Shown: positions 1 through 8,518, counted from the first letter of the stretch. The stretch: 22,395 bases of DNA from Bacillota bacterium (GCA_019423125.1 JAHZBZ010000001.1:1-22395), one strand, 5' to 3'. Translations and numbers: made by a program. Notes: generated by a model from the letters alone, not told the origin.

Positions 1-3000
1 TAAACGCGGCGGACGGCCTCGCGGTGGGCGGGGAGCTTGTCATCAGCTATGCAGGTTCGGACATTCCCGTAAACTTCACGCTGATCGGCAAAGAAGTGTG
101 GCTTGATATCGGGCAGATAAAACTGCACACGAGAATAGAGGACGCGGAAGAAGCGCTCGGCGAACTTCTGGGCGAGAGCATCTCCGTTCCCGAGCTCGAC
201 GTCGCGGCGCTCGTAAATTCGCTTTTGAATCTCGACTACGACAGTCTCATCAAGGGCCTTTCGCTTAACGAAGAGGGCTTTGCTCTCAGCTTAGACGGCG
301 ATCTTCTGCTTGCGGGACTTGCGCCCGTGCTCGGCGACATCGATCTCACGCTCGGCACTTTGGAAGCGAATTACGCGCTTTCGGACAACGCCTTTGCGCT
401 CTCGGTGCTCGGCGCGGACGTCTCGCTCAAGGCAAGCAATGCGCAGGTGAGCGTGCCTTCCGATTCGGACGATTACGTCACGACGGACGTCATCCGCATC
501 GCGAAATACATAAAAGAACTCGCCGAAAGCATCATGGACGGCGAGACGCAGTTCGACCTTTCCGCGAAGATAGGTGAAAACGCGCTGGATGCAAAACTTC
601 TCCTTTGCATGCAGGGCGGAAAGTTTGAGAAAATCCAGCTCGGGCTCGGCTCTATGCAGGCGCTCTTTGACGGAAAGAATATCGCGCTCTCGTACAAAGA
701 CCTCTTCGGCAAGCTCTCCGTCTCCGACCTTTCTGCGCAGCTTCCCGCAAGCGGCGCGAGCCTTGACGTCTCGGCGCTTATTGATTCTGTCTTGGGCGCA
801 ACGCTCATAAGAGAGGGCGACGTGCTGACTCTTTCGGTTACGCTCACGCTGGGCGAGACAGAACTTCCGCTCACGCTTCGCCTCTCGGACGGTGCGGACG
901 GGGTCGCGCTGAAGGATGCGAGCCTCTCGCTCGAACTTCTCGGCATGCCCGTCTCGGCGACCCTGAAATTTGCGGAGCAGGAAGTTTCCTTCCCCGCGCT
1001 CGACCTTGCCCAGGCGACCGACCTCGCTCCTTTCGTCGAAAACATTCGCTCGCTCATAGAGGGCAAGAGCTTTGAAGTCTCTCTCGACTACGCAAACGAA
1101 CAGTTCGCGCTTTCGGGCAAACTCAACGTAAACGCGGCGGACGGCCTCGCGGTGGGCGGGGAGCTTGTCATCAGCTATGCAGGCGCGGACATTCCCGTGA
1201 ACTTCACGCTGATCGGGAAAGAAGTGTGGCTGAACGTCGGGCAGATCAAACTGCACGCGAGAATAGAGGACGCGGAAGAAGCGCTCGGCGAACTTTTGGG
1301 CGAGAGCATCTCCGTTCCCGAACTCGACGTCGCGGCGCTCGTAAATTCGCTTTTGAACCTCGACTACGACAGCCTCATCAAGGGGCTTGCTCTTAATGAA
1401 GAGGGCTTTGCTCTCAGCTTAGACGGCGATCTTCTTCTGTCCGCTCTCGCGCCCGTATTGGGCGACATCGATCTCACGCTCGGCACTTTGGAAGCGGAGT
1501 ACTCGCTCGCAGGCAACGCCTTTGCGCTCTCCGTGCTCGGCGCGGATATCTCGCTCAAGGCAAGCAACGCGCAGGTCGTGGTCCCTACGGGCGAATACGT
1601 CGAATTCTCGGCGATCAGGCCTTTCCTCGATTCGATCAAGGCGCTCGTCTCGACCAAGCAGATGCACATTGAGCTGAGCGGGGAGACGACGGTGCAGGGA
1701 ACGCTGCTCGCGTTCGACCTGAGCGCAGACATATGTTATGAAAACGGTTTGCAGATTTCTCTTTCCGCGCAAATAAACGGGACGCATCTCGTTCGCGTGT
1801 TCTACGAAGACGGAATTCTCCGCTTTGCCTACAACGGTTACGGCATGACAGTTTCCGAAAACGAGATTTCGGATATCGTTAAAAAGTTTGCTCCGTTGCT
1901 CGGGCAACAAACGGATGCTTCGGATGTGCTCGCAGACCCTATGCTTTTCTTCGGAGAAGGCGGGTTTGATCTCGGCGCGTTCATCGAGTCGGTTAAAATC
2001 GCGACGGCAGGGGAGGAACTCTCGGTCGCAATGGATCTCTCGCTTCTCCTTGAGGGGCTGCAGGCGGACGGCATCTCGCTCCGCGCGCTGGACAGCGGGA
2101 TAGCTATTCGAGCGGAGCGCATCTCCGCGTTCGGCCTGGACGTGAACGGGCTTGCCGCCCGCATTGAAAGCGCGGAAAAGTTCGTATCTCCCGACTTTTC
2201 CGACGTCGTCGAATGCGAGAACGTGTTCGAATTCCTGTTCAATGCCTATACACAGCTTGCGGCGGCGGACGCGGTCAGCTTGTCCGTGGAATATGAGACA
2301 GAGTCGCTGTATTTTGCGATCGACGGGCAGGTGCAGTTCGAACACTGCAACGCGGAGGACCCTGCCGAAGTGACGCTCAATCTCGCATTTGACGCGACGA
2401 TTTTGGAAGGCGGCAAGGAGTCTCCCACGGGTTCGCATTACATCCGACTCGTCATCGTCCGCGAAAAGCTGTACATCGGTTACTCGATGGTGGGATTCGA
2501 AGGCGGAAATCCTCTCAACGTCAGCATGAACGTCTCCGACCTGATTGCGGCGGGCAAGACGGTCCTGCCCATCCTCGGACCCATTCTCGGCATCGGAGAG
2601 GACGTCTATTACTACAATTTTGTCATTTCAATTCTCGACGGATATGTCAAGACCATCAACAGCTCTGTGTTCGGCGTCATGGACGCGGAGGAGTGGTGCG
2701 ATCTCATCCTCGGCATCATCGGAGAGTATGCTCCCGACGGCATCGCCCGCACTGCGTCGCAGGAGACCTCGATCGAGGTCGATCTCTCGGGCGTGCGGCT
2801 GCACATTGTCGGCAACGGGCTTGACGTCGAGATCGGTGCGTTGAAAGACGCAGAGCCCGTCACGGCGCCTTCGGATGCGGACAGCTACATCGACGCATCC
2901 ACGATCGCACAGCTTTTGCAGGATGTTTTGAACGCTTACGAGTTTGCTCAGCCCGGCCAGGGATACTATCTGAGCGGCACCGCGAAACTGAGCTTCCTCG

Positions 3001-3881
3001 GGAAGGAGGCGACGGTCGGCGTGGACATCCGCGTCGGATTCGACGAGGCAAACGACGTCTATCTGTATATCCGTCTGCACATGGATCCCGTCAGCCTGAT
3101 CATCCCGATCATCGAATCGGAGACGACCACGGAGATCATCCTCAAGAACGGAAATCTCTATATGATCCGCGAGCGTGCGGACAGACAGGGTGAAAAGAGC
3201 GAACAGACGATCGCCTATCGCTTTAAAGAAAAGTCGTGGATCGGCACCTATTATTATCAGGAACTTATCGAGACGACGGTGCGCGACGTGCGCGAAGTGC
3301 GCGTTGCGTCCCTGTCCGAGGCGTTCAAGGACACTGCTTCCATCCTCGACAACGTGTTCTTCATGCTCAACCTCTCCGACAGTGTCAAGAGCCTGGTCGG
3401 TACGCCCGAATCCGGCTCCGGCTCCGGCGACTCGGGCAAAGACGTCGGCGATATGGTGGGCGGTTATACGTACACAAAAAATGAGGACGGATCCGGTTGC
3501 TACGGCCTGACCATCGATCTTGGCGTCATTGCGAACAACTCCGCTTTTAAAGACGTGGAGATCGACATCTATCGCGATGCGGGCGGCATGTTGACTCATT
3601 TGACGGTGAACACAAAACTTGTTTCCGTGTTCAACGTCACGGTGGAGCTGGACTTTGTCTCTCCCGGCGCCGACAGCCTTGCGCTTGAATTCTATGCCGC
3701 CGTAGAAGAGGCGGTGGAGTCTACGGGTGTACAGGTACCCGAGACGGGTTATGCCCGGACGGAGATCGTCGAGAACGTGCAGGTCACAAGGGCGCTCAAG
3801 GACACGTCCTACTGGCTGAGCGATCCTTACGGCAAGGGCTCGTACAACGAGTGGATGATCGACGAGTTTCTTGCCTCTTGA
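1..3881 (+). CDS. Large internally repeated protein, 5' end outside window
   Basis: The reading frame is open from the first base; an ATG at 24 is not the start, because the same residues recur internally at 1131 onward in mid-protein. At least 1292 residues are present and the frame closes with TGA before a strong terminator. The sequence alternates hydrophobic and polar residues with many short Leu/Val/Ser/Asp strands, suggesting stacked beta-rich modules. A 376-residue unit is repeated (see repeat entry), and a module-boundary motif of the type P-S-D-x-D-x-Y recurs near nucleotides 460 and 2870. A Gly/Ser/Asp-rich linker lies near 3410-3440. No sortase motif or C-terminal membrane anchor is visible, and the N-terminus that could carry a signal peptide is missing. 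I do not recognise the family. A secreted or surface-exposed structural role is inference only, from size and repeat architecture. Confidence 0.85.
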   Translation, partial: NAADGLAVGGELVISYAGSDIPVNFTLIGKEVWLDIGQIKLHTRIEDAEEALGELLGESISVPELDVAALVNSLLNLDYDSLIKGLSLNEEGFALSLDGDLLLAGLAPVLGDIDLTLGTLEANYALSDNAFALSVLGADVSLKASNAQVSVPSDSDDYVTTDVIRIAKYIKELAESIMDGETQFDLSAKIGENALDAKLLLCMQGGKFEKIQLGLGSMQALFDGKNIALSYKDLFGKLSVSDLSAQLPASGASLDVSALIDSVLGATLIREGDVLTLSVTLTLGETELPLTLRLSDGADGVALKDASLSLELLGMPVSATLKFAEQEVSFPALDLAQATDLAPFVENIRSLIEGKSFEVSLDYANEQFALSGKLNVNAADGLAVGGELVISYAGADIPVNFTLIGKEVWLNVGQIKLHARIEDAEEALGELLGESISVPELDVAALVNSLLNLDYDSLIKGLALNEEGFALSLDGDLLLSALAPVLGDIDLTLGTLEAEYSLAGNAFALSVLGADISLKASNAQVVVPTGEYVEFSAIRPFLDSIKALVSTKQMHIELSGETTVQGTLLAFDLSADICYENGLQISLSAQINGTHLVRVFYEDGILRFAYNGYGMTVSENEISDIVKKFAPLLGQQTDASDVLADPMLFFGEGGFDLGAFIESVKIATAGEELSVAMDLSLLLEGLQADGISLRALDSGIAIRAERISAFGLDVNGLAARIESAEKFVSPDFSDVVECENVFEFLFNAYTQLAAADAVSLSVEYETESLYFAIDGQVQFEHCNAEDPAEVTLNLAFDATILEGGKESPTGSHYIRLVIVREKLYIGYSMVGFEGGNPLNVSMNVSDLIAAGKTVLPILGPILGIGEDVYYYNFVISILDGYVKTINSSVFGVMDAEEWCDLILGIIGEYAPDGIARTASQETSIEVDLSGVRLHIVGNGLDVEIGALKDAEPVTAPSDADSYIDASTIAQLLQDVLNAYEFAQPGQGYYLSGTAKLSFLGKEATVGVDIRVGFDEANDVYLYIRLHMDPVSLIIPIIESETTTEIILKNGNLYMIRERADRQGEKSEQTIAYRFKEKSWIGTYYYQELIETTVRDVREVRVASLSEAFKDTASILDNVFFMLNLSDSVKSLVGTPESGSGSGDSGKDVGDMVGGYTYTKNEDGSGCYGLTIDLGVIANNSAFKDVEIDIYRDAGGMLTHLTVNTKLVSVFNVTVELDFVSPGADSLALEFYAAVEEAVESTGVQVPETGYARTEIVENVQVTRALKDTSYWLSDPYGKGSYNEWMIDEFLAS
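3..1586 (+). repeat. Long internal coding repeat (period 1128 bp)
   Basis: Bases 3-458 recur at 1131-1586 with a constant offset of 1128 bp (376 codons) and few mismatches, without indels. Downstream of 1586 the second copy diverges, so only about 1.4 units are visible here; more may lie left of the window. Near-identity at the DNA level indicates recent duplication or gene conversion and is a place where assemblies can collapse. Confidence 0.9.
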
Positions 3882-3896
3882 GTTATAAAGAAAGAC

Positions 3897-3932
3897 GGCG
3901 CGCTTGCCGATACGGCAGGCGCGCCTTTTTTT
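3897..3932 (+). terminator. Rho-independent terminator of the repeat-protein gene
   Basis: A 13-bp GC-rich stem (3897-3909 with 3913-3925, one G.U pair) and a 3-nt loop are followed by seven Ts, 15 bases after the TGA. Confidence 0.9.
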
Positions 3933-4108
3933 GGGAAGATGCGCGTCCATGCGCGGAAAAGAATTTAAAATGATGCAGATAATGATTCTTTTCAACGGCC
4001 GCATCGTTGTATTTTCCTTCTGTGTGGAAAATTTATGTCGATGCGGGCAACATGCAAAGGCGAGGGGGGCGGAAATTATGCAAGTCCCATTGCCTTTTCT
4101 CAGTAAAA

Positions 4109-4168
4109 AAATCCGAACCAATCGGCTGTTACCAAAAGGTTCGGATTATTTTAATTTGGTGGAGATGG
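4109..4168. repeat. Left direct repeat of the island (tRNA 3'-end copy)
   Basis: It matches 14211-14270 at 57 of 60 positions (differences at 4126, 4153 and 4155). It contains a hairpin (arms about 4111-4119 and 4138-4147) and then the last 11 bases of the tRNA-Val 3' end including CCA, but no further tRNA sequence, as expected of a distal attachment-site copy. The remaining part of 3933-4500 holds the hairpin array listed separately and no gene I can support. Confidence 0.8.
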
Positions 4169-4235
4169 CAGCGTCTGCCGAAACCCCTTGATAGGGGACC
4201 CCTCGGCAGGGCAGTGGGAGATTCGGTGATCAAAT

Positions 4236-4486
4236 GCGCTTGCAAAAATCACACTTTTTGCAAGCGCCCTCAATTTGCGCGTCAGCGCTCACGGAAGGGG
4301 AGAATGCGGCGCGCAGAATAAAGGCGTGCTCCGAAAAAGCGCGCCGCAGCGGGGAAAACCGTTCGGGTTTCCCCGTATTTCACGGAAATTCGCAGGCGTC
4401 GCCAGCCGAGAATTTCGTGAATTTCCCTCGCACGAACCTTAGCGCGGCGACGGAGGAAAACAGAGACGTGTTTCCCTGCGCCGCGC
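4236..4486. repeat. Tandem array of strong stem-loops
   Basis: At least four non-homologous inverted repeats follow one another. Arms 4236-4248/4255-4267 are a perfect 13-bp stem with a 6-nt loop. Arms 4306-4314/4339-4347 are a perfect 9-bp stem. A GGGGAAA/TTTCCCC hairpin lies at about 4352-4375. Arms 4442-4449/4479-4486 are a perfect 8-bp stem enclosing an inner GGAAA/TTTCC helix. None is followed by a clear T-run, so they are not ordinary terminators. The stretch has no convincing ORF. Confidence 0.65.
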
Positions 4487-4500
4487 GAGGTTCTCACGCT

Positions 4501-6009
4501 TCATCCCACACCACGCAAAAAGGCACCCTTATCAGGTGCCTTTTTTTGTGGTGGAGATATTCCTTCCAAATCCGAACCTAATTCCGCGTTGATTTCATCT
4601 ACCGTGGCCGTCTTTGAGCCGTCTTTATAGTTAAACGTGAACACTACTTTGTCATCATAGACGAATACGGCGTTCACAAAGCTCTCGACAAGCCGCTTTC
4701 GGCTTGCAATGTCCGTCAAATCTGTATCGCGGAATTTGCTTATCCAAAAGGCGATGTGCTCCTTCGTAATCTTCGGTTTTTGCAGTTCCTCGCTGTAAAT
4801 GGCGACCTTGATCTCTTCTCTTTCCTGCTCCAACGCTTCCAACCTCTCTTTCGTGGAGGGCGTGAGAATGCCCTGCTGGATGGCGTTGAGCATATTCTGT
4901 ATGCCGGTTTCGATTTCTTTCAGACGAGTATTGAGCTGCGGCAGCTTGGAGTTCTCTTGCGCAAGAATATTAAGTATTGCATCGGCAATGCGGTCGATGA
5001 GTTCGTCGTCCATGACAATCTTCATGATATAATGAATGACGGCGTCTTCGATCCAATCTTTCTTTACGGGCTTTTTGTCGCATCCCATCTTGCGCTTGGC
5101 GTGGGAGCACTTATAATAGCGATGAACGGTTCCCGTATGGCTCTTGCCGCTCTCTCCGACCATAAATGTGCCGCATTTTCCGCAGAACAATTTAGTAGTC
5201 AATATGTAATCGTCCTCCGCCTTGCGCATGGCGGGCGCTTTTTGATTTCTCGCCATAATCTCCTGCACACGGTTGAACAGCTCTTCGGAGACAATGGGAG
5301 GAATGGCGTCGGGAATAGTCATATCGCGGAATTTGTATTCACCAATATATCGCCTGTTTTTCAGTACATAGTGAACGACATTCAAGGTTATCCTGTTTCC
5401 CTTTGAAGTGCGCACTCCGCGTAGCGTCAAATCTTTGGCGATGTCGGTCATTTTCTCGCCGTCCGCATAGCGGGTAAAAATTTCCACAACAACGGGAGCT
5501 GTGGTTTCGTCGATTTCCAAGCGTTGGTCTTTCATGCGATAGCCAAACGTCAGACCGCCGCCGTTCATCTTGCCCTTTAAGGCGTTTTCCGTCAAGCCGC
5601 GCCCGATTTTTTCGGAAAGATCGACCGAATAGTATTCTGCCCAGCCCTCAAGCATCGATTCGAGCAGCACGCCTTCGGGCCCGTCGGAGATGTTTTCCTT
5701 TGCCGATATGACCTTTACACCGTTCTTTTTGAGAATGTTTTTATAATAGGCGGAGTCATAGCGATTGCGGGCGAACCTGTCCAACTTCCAGACGAGCACG
5801 GTGTCGAACAGCTTGCGATAGCTGTCCTTGATCATCCGCTGGAATTCGGGACGGTTGTCCGTCTTTGCGGAGAGTGCGCGGTCGATGTATGTACCGAACA
5901 CGGTAATGCCGTTCCGCTCGGCAAATTCCATGCACTCACGGATCTGACCTTCAATGCTCTCCTCTCTTTGATTGTCGCTCGAATATCGGGCGTAAATGAT
6001 TGCTTTCAT
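4501..6009 (-). CDS. Large serine recombinase (site-specific integrase)
   Basis: This 502-aa protein would catalyse integration and excision of the island by serine recombination. The N-terminal resolvase domain has the Y-A-R-Y-S signature with catalytic Ser10, a following Q and S/E-rich segment, and the W-K-L-D-R-F-A-R-N motif near residue 75. A recombinase domain follows (G-G-L-T-F-G-Y-R near 150). A zinc-ribbon with paired Cys (C-G-K-C near 275 and two later Cys) precedes a coiled-coil stretch (about 345-410), all typical of large serine recombinases. The length is normal for the family. No good SD is seen before the ATG; it lies 24 bp after the HEPN gene and is probably co-transcribed with it. 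The last ~14 codons run through a terminator-like hairpin, and codons I-S-P-P coincide with a copy of the tRNA 3'-end core (4549-4558), so the C-terminal tail may derive from an attachment site. Confidence 0.95.
   Translation of the reverse strand: MKAIIYARYSSDNQREESIEGQIRECMEFAERNGITVFGTYIDRALSAKTDNRPEFQRMIKDSYRKLFDTVLVWKLDRFARNRYDSAYYKNILKKNGVKVISAKENISDGPEGVLLESMLEGWAEYYSVDLSEKIGRGLTENALKGKMNGGGLTFGYRMKDQRLEIDETTAPVVVEIFTRYADGEKMTDIAKDLTLRGVRTSKGNRITLNVVHYVLKNRRYIGEYKFRDMTIPDAIPPIVSEELFNRVQEIMARNQKAPAMRKAEDDYILTTKLFCGKCGTFMVGESGKSHTGTVHRYYKCSHAKRKMGCDKKPVKKDWIEDAVIHYIMKIVMDDELIDRIADAILNILAQENSKLPQLNTRLKEIETGIQNMLNAIQQGILTPSTKERLEALEQEREEIKVAIYSEELQKPKITKEHIAFWISKFRDTDLTDIASRKRLVESFVNAVFVYDDKVVFTFNYKDGSKTATVDEINAELGSDLEGISPPQKKAPDKGAFLRGVG
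4517..4547. terminator. Bidirectional terminator-like hairpin in recombinase 3' end
   Basis: The arms (about 4517-4527 and 4535-4545) form an 11-bp stem with a 7-nt loop; there is a run of Ts on the plus side and five Ts on the minus side. It sits inside the final codons of the recombinase gene. Confidence 0.6.
4549..4558. other. Third copy of the 10-bp tRNA 3'-end core
   Basis: The 10-mer TGGTGGAGAT here is identical to 4157-4166 in the left repeat and to 14259-14268 at the tRNA-Val 3' end. It is next to the recombinase stop, where an attachment site of such elements is commonly found. It is preceded on the plus strand by a hairpin with a T-run, mimicking the terminator-plus-tRNA-end arrangement of the two direct repeats. 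A 10-mer match could be chance, but position and context argue for an att core. Confidence 0.5.
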
Positions 6010-6032
6010 TTTTTTAAAAAACCATAAGATGA

Positions 6033-6728
6033 CTAATTATCAGATGTATGCTCAATTACTGTTTGCAATTCAGAGACCAAAATATCGTCAATTTGTTTAA
6101 CAAAATCTTCCCCAATTTCTATATATAACGAAATTTCATTACTAGTTATAGGAGGAGTTGCATCGTCATGTATAATATTATTTCGCATACAAATTAACTT
6201 ATTGATTGTATCTTGAACAGACCGTGTAATAGTAGTTGATACACCCATTGTTTCCGTAATTTTCGAATAATCTTTTAAGTTTTTAATTATATCAGGTAGT
6301 CCTATTTTTTTGTATGTGTCCGTAAATGCTGTTGTCCCATTGTTGGAAATAGAAACAGCAAATTCTTCTTTGGGTAATCCGATTATCTTATAACTTTCAT
6401 CCCAAATTAGAGAGAAAATCCGGGCGCGTTCTTTGCATCTGTCATTTTTAATATATGTTTCAACACCTCGCTCTTGGATTTTTAATAGCTCATTATTAAT
6501 AATCTCAACAATAAACTTTTCTGGGAAAGTGCTTTTTGTGAGTTCGGCTTCCAATAAAGCGTCTATGTATTCTTTTGTGCTGTCTTTCACATACTGTTCC
6601 AATTTTGCACAAAGCAATAAAACGATTGACTTAAAATAAATCTTATCATTAGTTGAGTCATCTTTTGCTTTTTCATTTAAATAAACAATTTCAGCAATAC
6701 TTTCACCGAATTTATCCCTGGCTCGCAT
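6033..6728 (-). CDS. HEPN-domain protein (MAE_28990-like), predicted RNase
   Basis: A 231-aa, mostly helical, AT-rich gene product. Near the C-terminus it carries R182-N-N-I-I-H187 followed by two Asp, the R-x4-6-H signature of HEPN ribonucleases. N-terminal helices with a C-A-K-L-E-Q-Y segment resemble the RiboL-PSP/MAE_28990-type HEPN group. Its start overlaps the end of the DUF262 gene by 17 bp, so the two are almost certainly translationally coupled and act together. HEPN proteins commonly cleave RNA in toxin-antitoxin or anti-phage systems, and pairing of such HEPN proteins with DUF262 proteins is a recurring bacterial arrangement as I recall it. The substrate and trigger cannot be read from sequence. 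Alternative: a non-catalytic HEPN partner. Confidence 0.75.
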   Translation of the reverse strand: MRARDKFGESIAEIVYLNEKAKDDSTNDKIYFKSIVLLLCAKLEQYVKDSTKEYIDALLEAELTKSTFPEKFIVEIINNELLKIQERGVETYIKNDRCKERARIFSLIWDESYKIIGLPKEEFAVSISNNGTTAFTDTYKKIGLPDIIKNLKDYSKITETMGVSTTITRSVQDTINKLICMRNNIIHDDATPPITSNEISLYIEIGEDFVKQIDDILVSELQTVIEHTSDN

Positions 6729-7767
6729 TTGTCATTATTTCTCCCAGGCGGTTTCTAAAAGTTGAAATTCGATTATTGATTACAGTTGTATTTCCTGTCG
6801 CTTTATCTAAAGCCGCGGCGAATATTGGATCGAGCAATAAATCCTTCAATGCCGCAGAAATGTCGGCTTTCTTTTCCTCAAGATCTGTTAATCCATAATC
6901 TTCAAATCCTATTAAAATACAATCAAGCAGTGGGGCGTTTGGTTTTGTTGCTTTTGCATTTCGTTTAAAAGCCCGTGCCCCCAAAACTTTATATGCTTTT
7001 TCTATTTGTGCCTCTATTTTATATTTTATAGAATTTATAAAATCATCATCTGCATCTTTATACCTCTCCATATAGGAGTTAATGAGATTTTTAATTCTGC
7101 CATCGTAGTTCACAATTTCATTGACTTCTTTATCCCAATGTGATGAAATCGCTAAATACCTTAAAATTAATTCGTTTGAAAGCATTCTATCCTTTTTTTC
7201 GGAAATCATTTCACGGATATATGGATTCGTTTTGACAATATTTTTTATTGCATCATTCAATTTTCCACGATATAAACAATTTCTCAATTCCTGTTCATTT
7301 AATTTAACCGCACCAGTATTTAATCGCATAAAAATATCGAATTGTATCATTGGGTCAGAGTCATTTCTTAATACAATTATTCTCAACTCTCCCCTGTCTA
7401 ATTGCATACGAACTTCTGGGGAAAGACCTTCGTAATTTTTACCGTTCAGCTCAGGTAGGGTTTCTAATCCCGTCAGCTTTAATTCATTTGCATAATATCT
7501 TTTTAAAGAATATAGTCGTTGCAAACCATCTACAACAATCCATTTCCCATTTGCGTCCTCTGATGCGTAGATTACAGGAATTGGAATATTTAATAATATG
7601 GATTCAATTAGCAAAGAAGCTTTTTTATTATCCCAGATATAATTTCTTTGATAATCAGGGTCTAAAATTATCATGTCGTCATTAATTTCTACGACCAAAT
7701 CTTTAACCATTCTGTCATATGGCTTAATAATGAGCTTACGTTGCATTTTTACAGTGGATTCATTCAT
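6712..7767 (-). CDS. DUF262 (ParB/GmrSD-like) domain protein
   Basis: This 351-aa protein has the DUF262 hallmarks in order: D36-P-D-Y-Q-R41, L-I-E-S-I-L-L-N-I-P-I-P near 53-64, V-V-D-G-L-Q-R (78-84), F-M-R-L-N-T-G (146-152) and L-N-E-Q-E-L-R-N-C-L-Y-R-G (156-168). DUF262 forms a ParB/Srx-like fold and is the N-terminal half of GmrSD-type modification-dependent restriction enzymes, where the D-G-Q-R motif supports nucleotide hydrolysis. No DUF1524 (HNH nuclease) half is present; the nuclease role may instead be supplied by the overlapping HEPN protein. An AGGAG lies about 7 nt before the ATG. It sits 92 bp downstream of the second methyltransferase in the same direction, in a defence-gene row. 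The trigger or ligand is unknown. Confidence 0.88.
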   Translation of the reverse strand: MNESTVKMQRKLIIKPYDRMVKDLVVEINDDMIILDPDYQRNYIWDNKKASLLIESILLNIPIPVIYASEDANGKWIVVDGLQRLYSLKRYYANELKLTGLETLPELNGKNYEGLSPEVRMQLDRGELRIIVLRNDSDPMIQFDIFMRLNTGAVKLNEQELRNCLYRGKLNDAIKNIVKTNPYIREMISEKKDRMLSNELILRYLAISSHWDKEVNEIVNYDGRIKNLINSYMERYKDADDDFINSIKYKIEAQIEKAYKVLGARAFKRNAKATKPNAPLLDCILIGFEDYGLTDLEEKKADISAALKDLLLDPIFAAALDKATGNTTVINNRISTFRNRLGEIMTNASQG

Positions 7768-7859
7768 TTTGCTGCTCCTAAAATTATGTTGGTTTTATAT
7801 TTTAATTAAACTGACTTTAAATTCAAAATTAGAATTGTGAAATTTCATATTTTCATTGT

Positions 7860-8453
7860 TTATTTCTTAAACACAAATAAATACTCATGCGCAAGCAGCA
7901 AGAAATTGAACTTGATGCTGTTGGTTTTCCAATATCCGGTTGCTTTGCAGTTGTGTTGTTCTTTAATAATAATTTCCTTCGTCTTGAACCCTGCAAGCTC
8001 AAAAACGCGCATTGTTTCAAATGCAAGGGGCTGCACCATGCCCTTTTTGCGCATATCGCCCATCAGGATGGCGCAAAACTTGTCCTTTTTCAAAATGCGA
8101 TGAAACTCCTGCGCCACCTTGCCCATTTCAAATAAGAAGTCCTTCATTGGCAAGAGCGACAAGTCCCCCTCGATATCATCGCTGTAATGAATGATATCAG
8201 CATAGGGCGGGTGCGCACAGATAAGATCAATCGTTGCATCGTTCAAGGGCATCGACCGTGCATCTCCGAGTTCAATCCGTGTGGATGCAGTTGTGTCAAA
8301 AGCAAACTCACACTTTTGACGACTTCGTTCGATCGCGGCAGGGTTGATATCAAAGCCGATAAAATTCCTGTTTGTGAGTTTTGCTTCTACGGCTGTCGTT
8401 CCGCCGCCGACAAACGGATCTAAAACCGTATCGCCTTTCTGCGAGTAGCGCAA
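7860..8453 (-). CDS. DNA methyltransferase (N4/N6), 5' end apparently frameshifted
   Basis: The 197-aa product contains the SAM-binding motif I D-P-F-V-G-G-G-T-T near residue 12 and motif IV H-P-P-Y near residue 81, typical of amino-DNA methyltransferases of the N6_N4_Mtase group. The only in-frame start after the last stop is a TTG at 8453, with no SD. In-frame codons upstream of that TTG back to about 8483 still read like the conserved region before motif I (S-P-Y-I-P-R-N-V-I-L), so the real N-terminus lies further upstream. A coupled ATG at 8518 opens a different frame that reaches TAA at 8456. A single base gain would join the two frames, so the gene is either a recent pseudogene or carries a sequencing error. 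As the second methylase of the cluster it would protect host DNA from the neighbouring endonuclease. The target sequence is unknown. Confidence 0.75.
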   Translation of the reverse strand: MRYSQKGDTVLDPFVGGGTTAVEAKLTNRNFIGFDINPAAIERSRQKCEFAFDTTASTRIELGDARSMPLNDATIDLICAHPPYADIIHYSDDIEGDLSLLPMKDFLFEMGKVAQEFHRILKKDKFCAILMGDMRKKGMVQPLAFETMRVFELAGFKTKEIIIKEQHNCKATGYWKTNSIKFNFLLLAHEYLFVFKK

Positions 8454-8455
8454 AA

Positions 8456-8518
8456 TTACATTGCGCGGAATATATGGCGACCTTCACTGTTAAAATTCTG
8501 TCCATTCGGTTGACTCAT
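8456..8518 (-). other. N-terminal fragment of the second methyltransferase (other frame)
   Basis: An ATG at 8518 overlaps the last 29 bases of the DpnD/PcfM-like gene, the usual arrangement for translational coupling, but the frame stops after 20 codons at 8456. It lies one frame away from the motif-bearing methyltransferase ORF, so it is best read as that gene's detached 5' end. Confidence 0.5.

Noticed and set aside
3904..4191. 95-codon ORF across the left repeat, and its counterpart at 14228-14452
   Set aside because: Both are translations of the tRNA-flanking repeat and terminator sequence; shared residues come from the direct repeat rather than from a protein gene.
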